A DNA stretch of 64,000 bases, taken from positions 124,001 through 188,000 of the forward strand of contig NZ_JAAORE010000003.1 in the NCBI RefSeq assembly GCF_017696175.1. Reading direction: 5' to 3'. The DNA is from Prochlorococcus marinus XMU1404 (GTDB lineage: Bacteria > Cyanobacteriota > Cyanobacteriia > PCC-6307 > Cyanobiaceae). The notes under the pieces were generated by a model. The model saw nothing but the letters and a program-made list of their open reading frames with translations, ran no database searches and had not been told where the DNA came from. Position 1 is the first letter of the stretch. The number at the start of each line of letters is the position of its first letter. The translations under genes were made by a program, and so were the position numbers. Below, one piece after another: positions 36,591-45,956 of this stretch.

Positions 36591-37613
36591 ATGAAAATTT
36601 TGATTACTGGAGCTGCTGGTTTTATTGGTTATCACTTAACTAAGAAACTATTAGAAAAAAATAATTTTTGTATAGGTATTGATAATTTTAATTCCTATTA
36701 TGATCCAAATCTTAAGCATGCCCGTTTTGAGAACTTACAAAGAATTGCTGAAGAAAATAATAATAACTTTAAGATGATAAATGGAGACATCAAAGATCAG
36801 ATTACTTTAGATAAAGTTTTTCAAAAAAATCAACCTAATGTAGTTGTTAATCTTGCTGCGCAAGCTGGAGTAAGATATTCACTGGACAATCCTTCTGCTT
36901 ACATACAAAGTAATATAGTAGGCTTTGCAAATTTATTAGAAGCTTGCCGCAATTTTCAAGTCAAACATCTTGTTTATGCCAGTAGTAGTTCTGTTTATGG
37001 AGGTAATACTAATATGCCCTTTACTGAAAAGCACGGAGTTGATCATCCTATAAGTCTTTATGCTGCCACAAAAAAAGCGAACGAATTGATGGCTCATTCA
37101 TATAGTCATCTCTACTCTATTCCTGCGACAGGATTAAGATTTTTTACTGTATATGGACCATGGGGTAGGCCTGATATGGCTCTTTTTCTCTTCACAAAAT
37201 CAATCCTTAATAGAGAACCAATTAAAGTCTTTAATCATGGAAAGATGAAAAGAGCATTCACTTACATTGATGATATTGTAGAAAGCATACTAAAAATAAT
37301 TGATAAGCCTCCCAAATCAAATAAGAAATTCGACACCCTAAATCCAAATCCAGCAAATAGTTGGGCACCACATAAAGTATTTAATATTGGCAATGCTAAA
37401 CCAGTATCTTTAAATGATTATATAAGTGCAATAGAGGATTCTTTAGGAATCAAAGCAGAAAAATTATTGCTTCCTATTCAACCGGGAGATGTCGAGTGTA
37501 CCTCATCAGATTGTTCAGCCTTAGAATCATGGATAGATTTCAAACCTAATACTCCAATAAAAGTTGGTATTAAAAAATTCACAAAATGGTATAGAGAGTT
37601 TTATGGTGTCTAA
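36591..37613 (+). CDS. UDP-glucuronate 4-epimerase-like NAD-dependent epimerase
   Basis: Probable epimerase converting UDP-glucuronate to UDP-galacturonate. The 340-residue SDR protein begins [20 protein letters not shown], has the CapI-like [20 protein letters not shown], the catalytic [10 protein letters not shown] and [20 protein letters not shown], and [20 protein letters not shown]. These blocks are shared with CapI/LspL uronate epimerases. Its end overlaps the preferred start of the nucleotide-sugar dehydrogenase (37603) by 11 nt. The pairing with a UDP-sugar dehydrogenase supports a uronic acid branch. Confidence 0.9.
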   Translation: MKILITGAAGFIGYHLTKKLLEKNNFCIGIDNFNSYYDPNLKHARFENLQRIAEENNNNFKMINGDIKDQITLDKVFQKNQPNVVVNLAAQAGVRYSLDNPSAYIQSNIVGFANLLEACRNFQVKHLVYASSSSVYGGNTNMPFTEKHGVDHPISLYAATKKANELMAHSYSHLYSIPATGLRFFTVYGPWGRPDMALFLFTKSILNREPIKVFNHGKMKRAFTYIDDIVESILKIIDKPPKSNKKFDTLNPNPANSWAPHKVFNIGNAKPVSLNDYISAIEDSLGIKAEKLLLPIQPGDVECTSSDCSALESWIDFKPNTPIKVGIKKFTKWYREFYGV

Positions 37614-39003
37614 TAAAGAACTTATCATAGATATTTACCCAGACCTTAATAAGTGCGTTGTGGCAATAATAGGACTTGGCTATGTAGGATTACCTCTTTT
37701 GGTGGCTTTAGCACAAAATAAAGATAATGAAATTGAATTTAGAAATATTCATAGAAAAATTATAGGTTTTGACATAAATGAAGAGAGACTAGAAGAATTA
37801 AAGAAAGGAATTGATAGAACAAATGAAATAACAAAAAATGAATTGAAGAATTCAAATATTTTTAAACTTACAAATAAAATAGAAGATATTACTCAAGCGG
37901 ATATCTTTATTATTACTGTACCTACCCCAATAGATGAAAATAAAAAGCCTGATTTAAAAGCTTTAAAAAGTGCTTCTATGACAGTGGCCAAGGCCCTTAA
38001 ATTAAGAGCTCAAAAACAAGATATTAAAACTACAAAGAAAATTCCAATAGTTATCTATGAAAGTACTGTTTATCCAGGAACAACTGAAGAGATTTGCATA
38101 CCTATAATTGAAAAACATTCTGGATTAATCTACGATGATTTACAAAATAAAGAGAAAACTTTTTCTTGTGGATACAGTCCCGAAAGAATAAATCCTGGAG
38201 ATAAGGAGCACAAACTAGAAGATATTATTAAAGTTACGAGTGGATCTAATAAGATAGTATCAATTTGGATTGATAAATTTTATGGCTCTGTTATAAAAGC
38301 TGGAACTTTTATGGCTGCAAATATTAAAACTGCAGAAGCGGCTAAAGTCATCGAAAATACTCAAAGAGACTTAAACATAGCATTAATAAATGAACTGGCT
38401 ATTATTTTTAAAATGATAGGAATTGATACCCTTGAAGTCCTTGAAGCAGCATCAACTAAATGGAATTTCCTGCCGTTTAAACCTGGATTGGTTGGTGGCC
38501 ATTGTATTGGTGTTGATCCATATTACTTAACTTATAAAGCTGAATCATTAGGTTATTTACCCGAGGTTGTCTTAGCAGGAAGAAAAATAAATGATGGTAT
38601 GAGTAAATGGATTGCAGAACAAATAATCTTGGAAATGTCCAAAAAAAATATTTCAATTTCATCATCAAAAGTTTTAATTCTTGGTTTTTCTTTTAAGGAA
38701 AATTGTCCTGATATTAGAAATACAAAAGTGTTTGATTTAATAAATTTTTTAAAAGTTTATAACTTAGATTTTGAAGTTGTAGATCCCTGGGTTAATAAAA
38801 AAGAAGCAGAAAAAGTTTGCGGCATTTCAATTCAAAACAAATTTCATAAAAACAAAAAATATGATGTAGTTATTTCTTGCGTGGCTCACCAACAATTTCT
38901 CGATATTTCGCTTAATGAATGGAGAAATCTTATTAAAGATAATGGTATATTATTTGACTTAAAAGGTTTTATTCCAAGAAAATTAAATCCAATTAGAATT
39001 TAA
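37603..39003 (+). CDS. UDP-sugar 6-dehydrogenase (TviB/WbpA/WbpO-like)
   Basis: Four-electron nucleotide-sugar dehydrogenase producing a UDP-uronic acid, probably from UDP-GlcNAc/GalNAc. The NAD motif [17 protein letters not shown] lies about 20 residues in, the proline-containing [18 protein letters not shown] and [12 protein letters not shown] follow, and the catalytic Cys is in [17 protein letters not shown]. These blocks match the TviB/WbpO branch rather than UDP-glucose dehydrogenase. The ATG at 37603 ([10 protein letters not shown]) is preferred to the upstream ATG at 37564, which lies inside the previous gene and adds residues unlike the family. Confidence 0.9.
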   Translation: MVSNKELIIDIYPDLNKCVVAIIGLGYVGLPLLVALAQNKDNEIEFRNIHRKIIGFDINEERLEELKKGIDRTNEITKNELKNSNIFKLTNKIEDITQADIFIITVPTPIDENKKPDLKALKSASMTVAKALKLRAQKQDIKTTKKIPIVIYESTVYPGTTEEICIPIIEKHSGLIYDDLQNKEKTFSCGYSPERINPGDKEHKLEDIIKVTSGSNKIVSIWIDKFYGSVIKAGTFMAANIKTAEAAKVIENTQRDLNIALINELAIIFKMIGIDTLEVLEAASTKWNFLPFKPGLVGGHCIGVDPYYLTYKAESLGYLPEVVLAGRKINDGMSKWIAEQIILEMSKKNISISSSKVLILGFSFKENCPDIRNTKVFDLINFLKVYNLDFEVVDPWVNKKEAEKVCGISIQNKFHKNKKYDVVISCVAHQQFLDISLNEWRNLIKDNGILFDLKGFIPRKLNPIRI

Positions 39004-39014
39004 TTAAGTACCAA

Positions 39015-40001
39015 ATGAAGAAAGTTGCTTTAATATTTGGAATATCTGGGCAAGATGGTGCATTCTTAGCTGATTTACTTTTAAAAAAAGATTATGAAGT
39101 TCATGGAACTTCCAGAGATGCTGAAATCAACATTTTTTCATCTTTAACAGAAATTGGAATCAAAGCAAAAGTGAATTTGCATTCAGCTACTCTTACTGAT
39201 TTTCATAGTACATTACAAGTTATAGAGAAGGTGAATCCTTCCGAAATTTATAATTTAGCAGGACAATCTTCAGTGGGGCTTTCATTTGATCAGCCAGTTG
39301 AAACTTTGGAGAGTATTACTACAGCAACTATAAATATTTTAGAAGCTATAAGATTTCTTGGTAAAAGTATTCGTTTTTATAATGCAGGATCATCAGAATC
39401 ATATGGTAATACGGGAGAATTACCAGCTGATGAAAAAACTCCTTTTAGACCTAAGAGTCCCTATGGGGTGGCCAAAGCAGCGGCGTTCTGGCATGTTTCT
39501 AACTACAGAAATAGTTACGGCTTATTTGCTTGTTCAGGAATTATGTTTAATCATGAATCAATATTAAGACCTTCAAGGTTTGTCACAAAAAAGATTTGCC
39601 AATCAGCAGCAAGAATTGCTTTAGGAGAAATTTCTTCACTAAAGCTTGGAGATATACAAATAAAAAGAGATTGGGGATGGGCTCCTGAATACGTAGAGGC
39701 TATGTGGAAAATGCTTCAACAAGAAAACCCTGAAGACTTTGTTATAGCAACGGGTAAATTAAGCAGCTTGAATGAATTTATTAGTTGTGCATTTTCAGCA
39801 TTAAATTTAAATTGGGAAGATCATGTTATTAGAGATGATATTTTGTATAGGCCATCTGAAATCAAATCTGGTTTTGGATGCCCTATAAAAGCAAATAAAA
39901 AGCTATTTTGGGAAGCGAAAACACTAATGCCTGAAATCGCAAATATTATGACACTTAAAGAATTTCACAAAATTAAGAATTCTAATTTTAAAAAGCCGTG
40001 A
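39015..40001 (+). CDS. GDP-mannose 4,6-dehydratase-like protein (second copy)
   Basis: A 328-residue SDR protein of the GMD family: LIFGISGQDGAFLADLLL at the start, NAGSSESYGNTGELP with the catalytic Ser/Glu, KSPYGVAKAAAFWHV with the YxxxK pair, and FNHESILRPSRFVTKKI. GMD proper has SPRRGETF in that loop, as in the gene at 5653; here it is SILRPSRF, and the C-terminal region is shorter. It may therefore make a different GDP-deoxysugar, for example for perosamine, rhamnose or colitose, or have another substrate. It follows the UDP-sugar dehydrogenase by 11 bp and overlaps the next gene by 4 nt. Confidence 0.88.
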   Translation: MKKVALIFGISGQDGAFLADLLLKKDYEVHGTSRDAEINIFSSLTEIGIKAKVNLHSATLTDFHSTLQVIEKVNPSEIYNLAGQSSVGLSFDQPVETLESITTATINILEAIRFLGKSIRFYNAGSSESYGNTGELPADEKTPFRPKSPYGVAKAAAFWHVSNYRNSYGLFACSGIMFNHESILRPSRFVTKKICQSAARIALGEISSLKLGDIQIKRDWGWAPEYVEAMWKMLQQENPEDFVIATGKLSSLNEFISCAFSALNLNWEDHVIRDDILYRPSEIKSGFGCPIKANKKLFWEAKTLMPEIANIMTLKEFHKIKNSNFKKP

Positions 40002-41107
40002 AAGATAATTTTCGATATCTAAAGAACAGTTTAACTTGTTTCCCTTGGAAAATACTTAGCAAGATAAATATTTATAAAGACATATCTCCACCAATTAAAT
40101 ATGTTGCAGAGGAAGCAAATTGGGCGATTAAAAATGTTGGAGAGAATATGAAAAGAGAATTGGATATTATAAATCCTCAAAAATTTGAGATAACAACAAA
40201 CCCTTCAAAAATTACAAAAAAAATTGTTCATTTTGGCTCTCAATATATGTGGTTAAATTGGGGTTCACACATGTCAAAAGATAACTATTTTATTTCTACA
40301 TTCTTTCATGGAAAACCTTCGGACGGTGATGAGGTTAAATATCATATTGAACGATTTTTGAAAAGTGTTCCCAGACTTCAAAAAGTAATAACTGCCTCAA
40401 CAATTGTGGAGAAAAGATTATTAAATTGGGGAGTCCCATCAGAAAAAATAATAAAAATTCCTCTAGGTGTAAATACAAAAAAATTCATACTTCCCAGTAA
40501 GGAAAGACAATCCAAGATCAGAGATTTATTAAATATTCCACGTGAATCTATATTGATTGGATCCTTTCAAAAAGATGGTATAGGCTGGGGAGAAGGTTTA
40601 AAACCAAAGTTAATAAAAGGTCCTGACATTTTTGTGCAAACCTTAAAAAGGTTATCAAAAAAAGGCTTGCCTGTTTACGCTCTGCTTACTGGACCATCAA
40701 GAGGTTATGTAAAAGAAAAGCTTAAACAAGCTAATATTCCTTTCTTTCATTCTTACGTAACTAATTCAGATGAACTTATTCCTTTATATCAAGCATTAGA
40801 CCTATATCTAATCACCTCAAGGGAAGAGGGTGGACCTTTGGGGTTAATCGAAAGTATGGCATGTGGAGTTCCTGTAGTTTCAACGCGAGTTGGCATGGCC
40901 GAAGATGTTATTCAAGATGATATTCCAGGAGAGATATCGCGAACCATTGATTCAAAAAATTTAGCTAATAAAGTAGAACTAATCCTAAATAGTTTTTATA
41001 AAAATAAAAAAGAATCTCAAAAATTAATAAGAAAACATATCATAAGATTTGATTGGGAAGAGATAGCTAAACAACATTGGGAAAAAGTTTATAAAGAATT
41101 AATTTGA
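39998..41107 (+). CDS. Glycosyltransferase family 4 (GT-B)
   Basis: A 369-residue glycosyltransferase with GTG start overlapping the previous stop (GTGA). The N-terminal half has HFGSQYMWLNWGSHM and FFHGKPSDGDEVKYHIERF. The donor domain has IGSFQKDGIGWGEGLKPKLI near 185, then YLITSREEGGPLGLIESMACG near 267, which contains the E-x7-E motif, and VPVVSTRVGMAEDV. It is in the long plus-strand operon after the second GMD-like gene, so the sugar it transfers may derive from that enzyme. The acceptor is unknown. Confidence 0.85.
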   Translation: MKDNFRYLKNSLTCFPWKILSKINIYKDISPPIKYVAEEANWAIKNVGENMKRELDIINPQKFEITTNPSKITKKIVHFGSQYMWLNWGSHMSKDNYFISTFFHGKPSDGDEVKYHIERFLKSVPRLQKVITASTIVEKRLLNWGVPSEKIIKIPLGVNTKKFILPSKERQSKIRDLLNIPRESILIGSFQKDGIGWGEGLKPKLIKGPDIFVQTLKRLSKKGLPVYALLTGPSRGYVKEKLKQANIPFFHSYVTNSDELIPLYQALDLYLITSREEGGPLGLIESMACGVPVVSTRVGMAEDVIQDDIPGEISRTIDSKNLANKVELILNSFYKNKKESQKLIRKHIIRFDWEEIAKQHWEKVYKELI

Positions 41108-42213
41108 TGACAAAACTTTTGAGATTCTTTTCAATAATTAAAAAGCCAATTAAAAAAATATGGACTATTAGAGAGTCTATAAAATTAATTTATAATTATT
41201 TATTTATTGCATCAAACTATAATTCAAAAAATCCTAAATTATATTACGGAGGATCACTAATAGGTAATATTGGAGGCCCATTAGTAAAAGTTAAAAAGTT
41301 AAATCAGTTCTTCCCAGAACATAATTGGAACTTTAATATAATTTATCTACTGTCAAATTCAATATACTTATCATCTGCTTCAATTAATCTTATAAGAAAA
41401 AAAAAGGTCCCAGTTATTCTTAATCAAAATGGAGTTTTTTATCCAGAATGGTTTAAAGGAAATTGGAAGGAAGAAAACCATAAAATGTCAAAAATTTATC
41501 ACTCTGCTGATTATGTTCTTTGGCAATCAAATTTCTGTAAAAAAGCCTCTGAGAAATTTCTTGGCAACAGGATAGGTAATGGTGAAATACTCTATAATGC
41601 GGTTGATACATCAATCTTTACCCCAAAAAATAGATCGAAAAATAAATTCTTTACATTTTTAATCACAGGGAATATTAGAAAAATTAGCAACTATCGTATA
41701 ATATCTGTTCTTTATGCATTAAAAAATTTTATTTCCGAAAATTATAATATCCAACTAATAATTGCAGGTTTTATTGAGGATAGAAAATACATTAATTTAA
41801 AAATTAAGCAGCTAAATTTAGAAAATCATATTAAATTTTATGAGGAATATTCTCAAAGAGATGCTCCAAAAATATATCAAGAAGCAGATGCATATATAAC
41901 AATGACTTTTCAAGATAATTGCCCTACAGCAGTACTTGAAGCTATGGCTAGTGGTCTTCCGATTTTATACTCTTCTAGTGGAGGGATACCAGAATTAGTA
42001 GGGGAAGAATCAGGTATAGGAATTAATGTTGAAGAAAATTGGGATCAAACCATGGTTCCTAATGATTCTACTATTGCAAATGGGATGAAGGAAATAATTG
42101 ATAAAAAAAATATTATGTCACAAGCCTCAAGAATTAGAGCAGTTGAGTTTTTTGATATAAAAAAATGGATTGTTAGGCATATAAATATTTTCGAAAAACT
42201 TCTCGATCAATAA
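41107..42213 (+). CDS. Glycosyltransferase family 4 (GT-B)
   Basis: A 368-residue glycosyltransferase, last gene of the island. Its ATG at 41107 shares a base with the preceding TGA (TGATG); the TTG one codon earlier is a less likely start. It has YYGGSLIGNIGGPLVKVKKL in the acceptor half, LYNAVDTSIFTPKN as the linker, FLITGNIRKISNYR, and AYITMTFQDNCPTAVLEAMA near 265 with the E-x7-E-like acidic motif, followed by SGLPILYSSSGGIPELVG. It ends the run begun at 28890. The gap to lexA beyond it marks the change to housekeeping genes. Confidence 0.86.
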   Translation: MTKLLRFFSIIKKPIKKIWTIRESIKLIYNYLFIASNYNSKNPKLYYGGSLIGNIGGPLVKVKKLNQFFPEHNWNFNIIYLLSNSIYLSSASINLIRKKKVPVILNQNGVFYPEWFKGNWKEENHKMSKIYHSADYVLWQSNFCKKASEKFLGNRIGNGEILYNAVDTSIFTPKNRSKNKFFTFLITGNIRKISNYRIISVLYALKNFISENYNIQLIIAGFIEDRKYINLKIKQLNLENHIKFYEEYSQRDAPKIYQEADAYITMTFQDNCPTAVLEAMASGLPILYSSSGGIPELVGEESGIGINVEENWDQTMVPNDSTIANGMKEIIDKKNIMSQASRIRAVEFFDIKKWIVRHINIFEKLLDQ

Positions 42214-42352
42214 TTTTAGTTACTAGAAATTATTATTTTTTATATAAAAGATACTACTAAGAGAGCAAGGAAGGGGGAGGTTAAAAGTTTTTTTCAAAAA
42301 ATTTATTTAAAAAAATATACTAAAGTTGAAATAAATGATTAGTAATTTTTAG
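42214..42352. other. Island/core junction, convergent intergenic region
   Basis: This 139-bp gap lies between the last island glycosyltransferase and the lexA stop, with the two genes converging. It is AT-rich with one purine-rich patch (AAGGAAGGGGGAGG near 42270) and T/A runs. No strong hairpin terminator, tRNA or repeat is visible. It marks the change from variable surface genes to core genes. Confidence 0.45.
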
Positions 42353-42970
42353 CTAAATTTTGCGCCAAACTGCTAAAAGCTTACCTTGAAATATAACTTC
42401 ATCCAAATTTAATTCAATAGGTTCATAATTTGGATTGGCTGCCTCTAAAAATATTTTTGCTCCTCTTTTGAAAAAGTACTTCAATGTTGTACCGGAGCCT
42501 GGAACCATTGCGCTCACAATTGTTCCATTTATTAGAGAATTAGAATCTCTTATAGGTTCCATCAAAACCATATCTCCATCAGCTATACATGCATCAATCA
42601 TTGAATCACCATTAACTGTGAGTGCAAAAACATCCTTTTTCTTAAATACATCTGTAATGTCAAGATTTTCATAGACATCTGAAAAAGTTTCAATTAATCC
42701 GCCTGCGGCTACCGATCCTTTAATAGGAATTCCATCAATAATTTCATCAACCAATTTAAGAGTTCTCGCTTTACCTTCCTGCCAAGAAATAAAGCCCTTA
42801 TCTTGAAGATGTTTAAGCCTACTTTGAATAGGCGCTGGTGACTTTAAACCCATTGCGTTCATCATTTGCCTTATTGAAGGGCTATGTTGAAAATCTCTCA
42901 CATAATCTCTTATCCACTGATAAAGCTCGTTTTGGGCTTCAGTGAGATTATCGCCTGAATAGTTAACCAA
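42353..42970 (-). CDS. lexA: LexA repressor (SOS regulator)
   Basis: SOS repressor and self-cleaving serine protease. The TTG at 42968-42970 gives 205 residues, close to the family's ~200; the in-frame ATG at 43019-43021 would add 17 residues absent from other LexA proteins and contains two LexA-box-like sites. The winged-helix domain has HSPSIRQMMNAMGLKSPAP. The cleavage site is seen as VAAGG (Ala-Gly), the catalytic Ser in NGDSMIDACIADGD, and the Lys in TTLKYFF. All residues for RecA-stimulated self-cleavage are therefore present, unlike some cyanobacterial LexA proteins. It lies just downstream of argF on the same strand. Confidence 0.92.
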   Translation of the reverse strand: MVNYSGDNLTEAQNELYQWIRDYVRDFQHSPSIRQMMNAMGLKSPAPIQSRLKHLQDKGFISWQEGKARTLKLVDEIIDGIPIKGSVAAGGLIETFSDVYENLDITDVFKKKDVFALTVNGDSMIDACIADGDMVLMEPIRDSNSLINGTIVSAMVPGSGTTLKYFFKRGAKIFLEAANPNYEPIELNLDEVIFQGKLLAVWRKI

Positions 42971-42984
42971 GGAACATATGTACT
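42971..42984 (-). promoter_or_regulatory. LexA-box-like site (proximal)
   Basis: On the minus strand the sequence is AGTACA-TA-TGTTCC, against the cyanobacterial consensus AGTACA-N2-TGTACT (two mismatches, both in the right half-site). It ends directly before the TTG start of lexA. Binding here would block transcription through or from this point and give autoregulation. It is only meaningful if the TTG start is used. Confidence 0.5.
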
Positions 42985-42986
42985 CT

Positions 42987-43000
42987 AATACATTTGTACC
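42987..43000 (-). promoter_or_regulatory. LexA-box-like site (distal)
   Basis: On the minus strand the sequence is GGTACA-AA-TGTATT, two mismatches from AGTACA-N2-TGTACT, with a perfect TACA/TGTA core. It lies 16 bp (centre to centre) from the proximal site. The two sites together make a tandem operator between argF and lexA. They lie within the coding part of the longest lexA frame. Confidence 0.5.
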
Positions 43001-43024
43001 TTTTAAATCGCCTTTTTGCAAGTT

Positions 43025-43954
43025 CTAGGAAAGAAGTGATGCTAAAAGGGCTTGTTGAACATGAAGTCTATTTTCTGCTTGTTCGAAAATTCGACTATTT
43101 TTACTTTCGAACACTTCATTAGTTATTTCTTTGTCTCGATATGCTGGAAGACAATGTAAAACAATTGCATCTTTTTTTGCTTTCTTCAATAAATCATTAT
43201 TAATATTAAATCCATCAAAATCTATATCTTTTTTTTCTTTTTTATTTTCTTCACCCATTGAGGACCAAACGTCTGTGTACAAAACATTTGACCCAACTAC
43301 AGCCACGTGAGGATCATTTATGATTTTCAAAAAATCTTTTTTATTACTTATCTCTAACGCTTTTTTTATAATTGCACTATTTGGTTCATATCCCTTTGGA
43401 CAAGAAATTCTCACTTCCACATCAAGTAATGCTCCACATAAAATAAGTGAATTTGCAACATTATTGCCATCGCCTATAAATGTTAAAACAACTTTACTAA
43501 AATCATTAAATTCCTCTTTAATTGTCATAAAATCAGCCAAAGCTTGGCATGGATGCTCTAAATCAGTGAGTGCATTTATAACAGGCTTGGAAGACCACCG
43601 CGCATATTCTTCCAAATCTGATTGTTTAAAAGTTCTTATTGCAAGTGCATCACAATATCTGCTTAGAACTCGAGCTGTATCTCTTATAGGCTCGCCCCTG
43701 CCTATCTGTGAAGTAGTTGGATTTAAATCAATAGTGGTCCCGCCAAGTCGTGACATTGCCACTTGAAAGCTAACTCTCGTACGGGTAGAAGATTTATCAA
43801 AAATGAGTCCCAAAACTTTGTTTTTAAGTTGAATATTTATATCTTTATTTTTAAAATTTTGAGCAAGATTTAGTAAATTTATAACTTCTTCATTTGAAAT
43901 ATCCAAGGATGATAAAAAATTTGAACTTACAATCTTATTTGGTTTTAGCATCAT
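43025..43954 (-). CDS. argF: Ornithine carbamoyltransferase
   Basis: Makes citrulline from ornithine and carbamoyl phosphate in arginine synthesis. The 309-residue protein is of normal length. The carbamoyl-phosphate loop is STRTRVSFQVAMSRLGG near residue 56, then HPCQALADFMTI near 137 and the ornithine loop/catalytic Cys in LHCLPAYRDKEI near 268. The carbamoyltransferase signature is intact. It starts 25 bp after the ftsH stop and ends 3-54 bp before lexA depending on the lexA start, so some read-through from argF into lexA is likely. Confidence 0.96.
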   Translation of the reverse strand: MMLKPNKIVSSNFLSSLDISNEEVINLLNLAQNFKNKDINIQLKNKVLGLIFDKSSTRTRVSFQVAMSRLGGTTIDLNPTTSQIGRGEPIRDTARVLSRYCDALAIRTFKQSDLEEYARWSSKPVINALTDLEHPCQALADFMTIKEEFNDFSKVVLTFIGDGNNVANSLILCGALLDVEVRISCPKGYEPNSAIIKKALEISNKKDFLKIINDPHVAVVGSNVLYTDVWSSMGEENKKEKKDIDFDGFNINNDLLKKAKKDAIVLHCLPAYRDKEITNEVFESKNSRIFEQAENRLHVQQALLASLLS

Positions 43955-43979
43955 TTTTATAAAGATGACCTAAATTCTA

Positions 43980-45854
43980 CTATGCAGGCATTTTACTTTC
44001 AGCAAGTAGCGTTTTGAGATCCTCTCCTTCTATAACCTCTTCTTTAAGTATCTTTTGTGAAATAGATTCTAATAAAGGTAAATTATTCCTCAAAATATTC
44101 AATGCTGTCTCATGAGCATCATCAACTAATTCTCTTACTTCTTTATCTATAGCTTGTGCTGTAGCATCACTGACTGATCTTCTTGGATTATTGCCGTTAC
44201 CCAAGAATTGACCACCACCTTGTTTGTCATAAGCTAGGGGTCCAAGTATATCACTCATTCCAAAAGTACCAACCATTTGCTCAGCAATATCAGTAGCTCT
44301 TTGGAGATCATTTGAAGCTCCAGTTGTGACTTTCCCAAAAACCACTTCTTCAGCTGATCTTCCACCAAGCAGTGTGGCTATTTGTCCTTTCAACTCATCC
44401 TTGGAGTTGAGAAATCTTTCTTCTGTAGGAAGTTGAAGTGTATAACCTAGAGCACTCATGCCTCTAGGTACAATTGAAATTTTTGCAACTTTTGATCCTC
44501 CTGGCATGAGGTGGCCCACAATGGCATGGCCGACTTCATGGTATGCCACAACTTTCTTCTCGTCATCTTGGAGAACTCTACTTTTTTTCTCTAGACCTGC
44601 TACCACTCTCTCAATAGCTTCACTCAAATCTCTTTGCTCTACACTTTTTCTTTTAGCTCTTGCTGCAAGTAAAGCTGCTTCATTAACCATATTAGCCAAA
44701 TCTGCCCCTGCGAATCCACTTGTAGCTTGTGCAATTGAGTCTAAATCTATAGAGTCTGCTAATTTAACCTTTTTTGTATAAATTTCAAGGATTGTTTTCC
44801 TACCGGATAAATCAGGCCTATCTACTAAAACTTGCCTATCAAATCTACCAGGTCTCAAAAGTGCTGCATCAAGTACTTCTGGCTGGTTAGTAGCAGCAAG
44901 TACAATAACTGGCTTATCTGTAGATGCAAATCCATCCATTTCAGTAAGTAGTTGATTTAATGTTTGTTCCCTCTCATCATTACCCCCAACAACTCCCATT
45001 GATCCCGAACGGCTTTTGCCAATAGCATCTAACTCATCAATAAAAATTATGCAAGGAGCTTTTTTCTTAGCTTGTTCAAATAAGTCCCTAACTCTTGCCG
45101 CGCCAGCACCCACAAAAAGTTCAACAAATTCAGAACCTGAAATAATGAAAAAAGGAACTTCTGCTTCACCAGCAACAGCTTTTGAAAGAAGTGTTTTACC
45201 TGTTCCTGGAGGTCCGACCAAGAGAACACCTTTAGGTATTCTTGCTCCAATATCGGTATATCTTTCTGGTTTTTTTAGAAAATCAACTATTTCTGTTAAT
45301 TCGTCCTTAGCTTCATCAACTCCTGCAACATCAGCAAATGTTACTTTTGATTCATCATCAGGTACATAAACCTTAGCTTTACTTTTAGTAAAACTTAGAG
45401 CTCCTTGAGCACCTCCACCACCCATACTTCTTCTAGCAAAGAATTGTAAAACTAGTATAAAAATTAATGGAGGAACAACCCAGCTCAAAATTGTTGAGAA
45501 GAAATTAGGTTTTTTAGGAGGAGCAGCAGCAAATTCCACCCCTTTACTTTCTAACCTTTGTGGAAGGTCCATATCAAAAATTGGGGTTGTCGCCAATACA
45601 GAGGGTGAACCTTCCTCAGCTCCATTCAATTCATATCTAATTTGTTCTTGAGTTATATATGCTCTCTTAACTTCCCCATCATTAACTTGATCTATAAACA
45701 AAGAGTAAGGAACCCTAGGGATTTGCATATTTTGATTAGGGAAAAGACTGCTAAATAAAAGTAATGCTCCAACTCCTATCAAAATTATATTTACAATTCC
45801 AAATCTTCTATTAGGTTGATTATCGTCTTGTCTTATTGGCATGATGGTGGTCAA
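43980..45854 (-). CDS. ftsH: ATP-dependent zinc metalloprotease FtsH
   Basis: Membrane-anchored AAA+ protease that degrades damaged membrane proteins, in cyanobacteria notably photosystem II D1. The 624-residue protein has two N-terminal membrane segments (near 22-40 and 125-143), Walker A GPPGTGKT near 215, Walker [12 protein letters not shown], the second-region-of-homology arginines in LRPGRFDRQ, and the zinc site HEVGH near 441. A start at Met5 (45842, MPIRQDDNQ) is an alternative and looks more like other family starts. A near-perfect 18-bp palindrome lies 59 bp upstream. Which of the cyanobacterial FtsH paralogues it is cannot be settled here. Confidence 0.96.
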   Translation of the reverse strand: MTTIMPIRQDDNQPNRRFGIVNIILIGVGALLLFSSLFPNQNMQIPRVPYSLFIDQVNDGEVKRAYITQEQIRYELNGAEEGSPSVLATTPIFDMDLPQRLESKGVEFAAAPPKKPNFFSTILSWVVPPLIFILVLQFFARRSMGGGGAQGALSFTKSKAKVYVPDDESKVTFADVAGVDEAKDELTEIVDFLKKPERYTDIGARIPKGVLLVGPPGTGKTLLSKAVAGEAEVPFFIISGSEFVELFVGAGAARVRDLFEQAKKKAPCIIFIDELDAIGKSRSGSMGVVGGNDEREQTLNQLLTEMDGFASTDKPVIVLAATNQPEVLDAALLRPGRFDRQVLVDRPDLSGRKTILEIYTKKVKLADSIDLDSIAQATSGFAGADLANMVNEAALLAARAKRKSVEQRDLSEAIERVVAGLEKKSRVLQDDEKKVVAYHEVGHAIVGHLMPGGSKVAKISIVPRGMSALGYTLQLPTEERFLNSKDELKGQIATLLGGRSAEEVVFGKVTTGASNDLQRATDIAEQMVGTFGMSDILGPLAYDKQGGGQFLGNGNNPRRSVSDATAQAIDKEVRELVDDAHETALNILRNNLPLLESISQKILKEEVIEGEDLKTLLAESKMPA

Positions 45855-45912
45855 ATTTGAACTTATTATAAACTAAACGAAGAGTTTCCGTATCCGTATT
45901 TTTTTTTGGGGT

Positions 45913-45930
45913 AAGAACCGTACGGTACTT
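45913..45930. promoter_or_regulatory. Near-perfect palindrome upstream of ftsH
   Basis: AAGAACCGTACGGTACTT is an 18-bp palindrome with a single mismatched pair and a perfect ACCGTACGGT core. It has no loop and is not followed by a T-run on either strand, which argues against a terminator and for a protein-binding site. It lies in the 102-bp gap between ribD and ftsH, 59 bp before the ftsH start. Nearby is a short direct repeat CCGTATCCGTA. The binding protein is unknown. Confidence 0.4.
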
Positions 45931-45956
45931 TGACCTAAATAAATTGGTAATAAAGA

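Noticed and set aside
43320-43766. Plus-strand 148-codon frame antisense to argF
   Set aside because: Shadow of the argF coding sequence; no independent start signal, and argF motifs are fully conserved.
44458-45369. Plus-strand frames antisense to ftsH (44458-44781 and 45016-45369)
   Set aside because: Shadow frames of the conserved AAA+ and protease regions.
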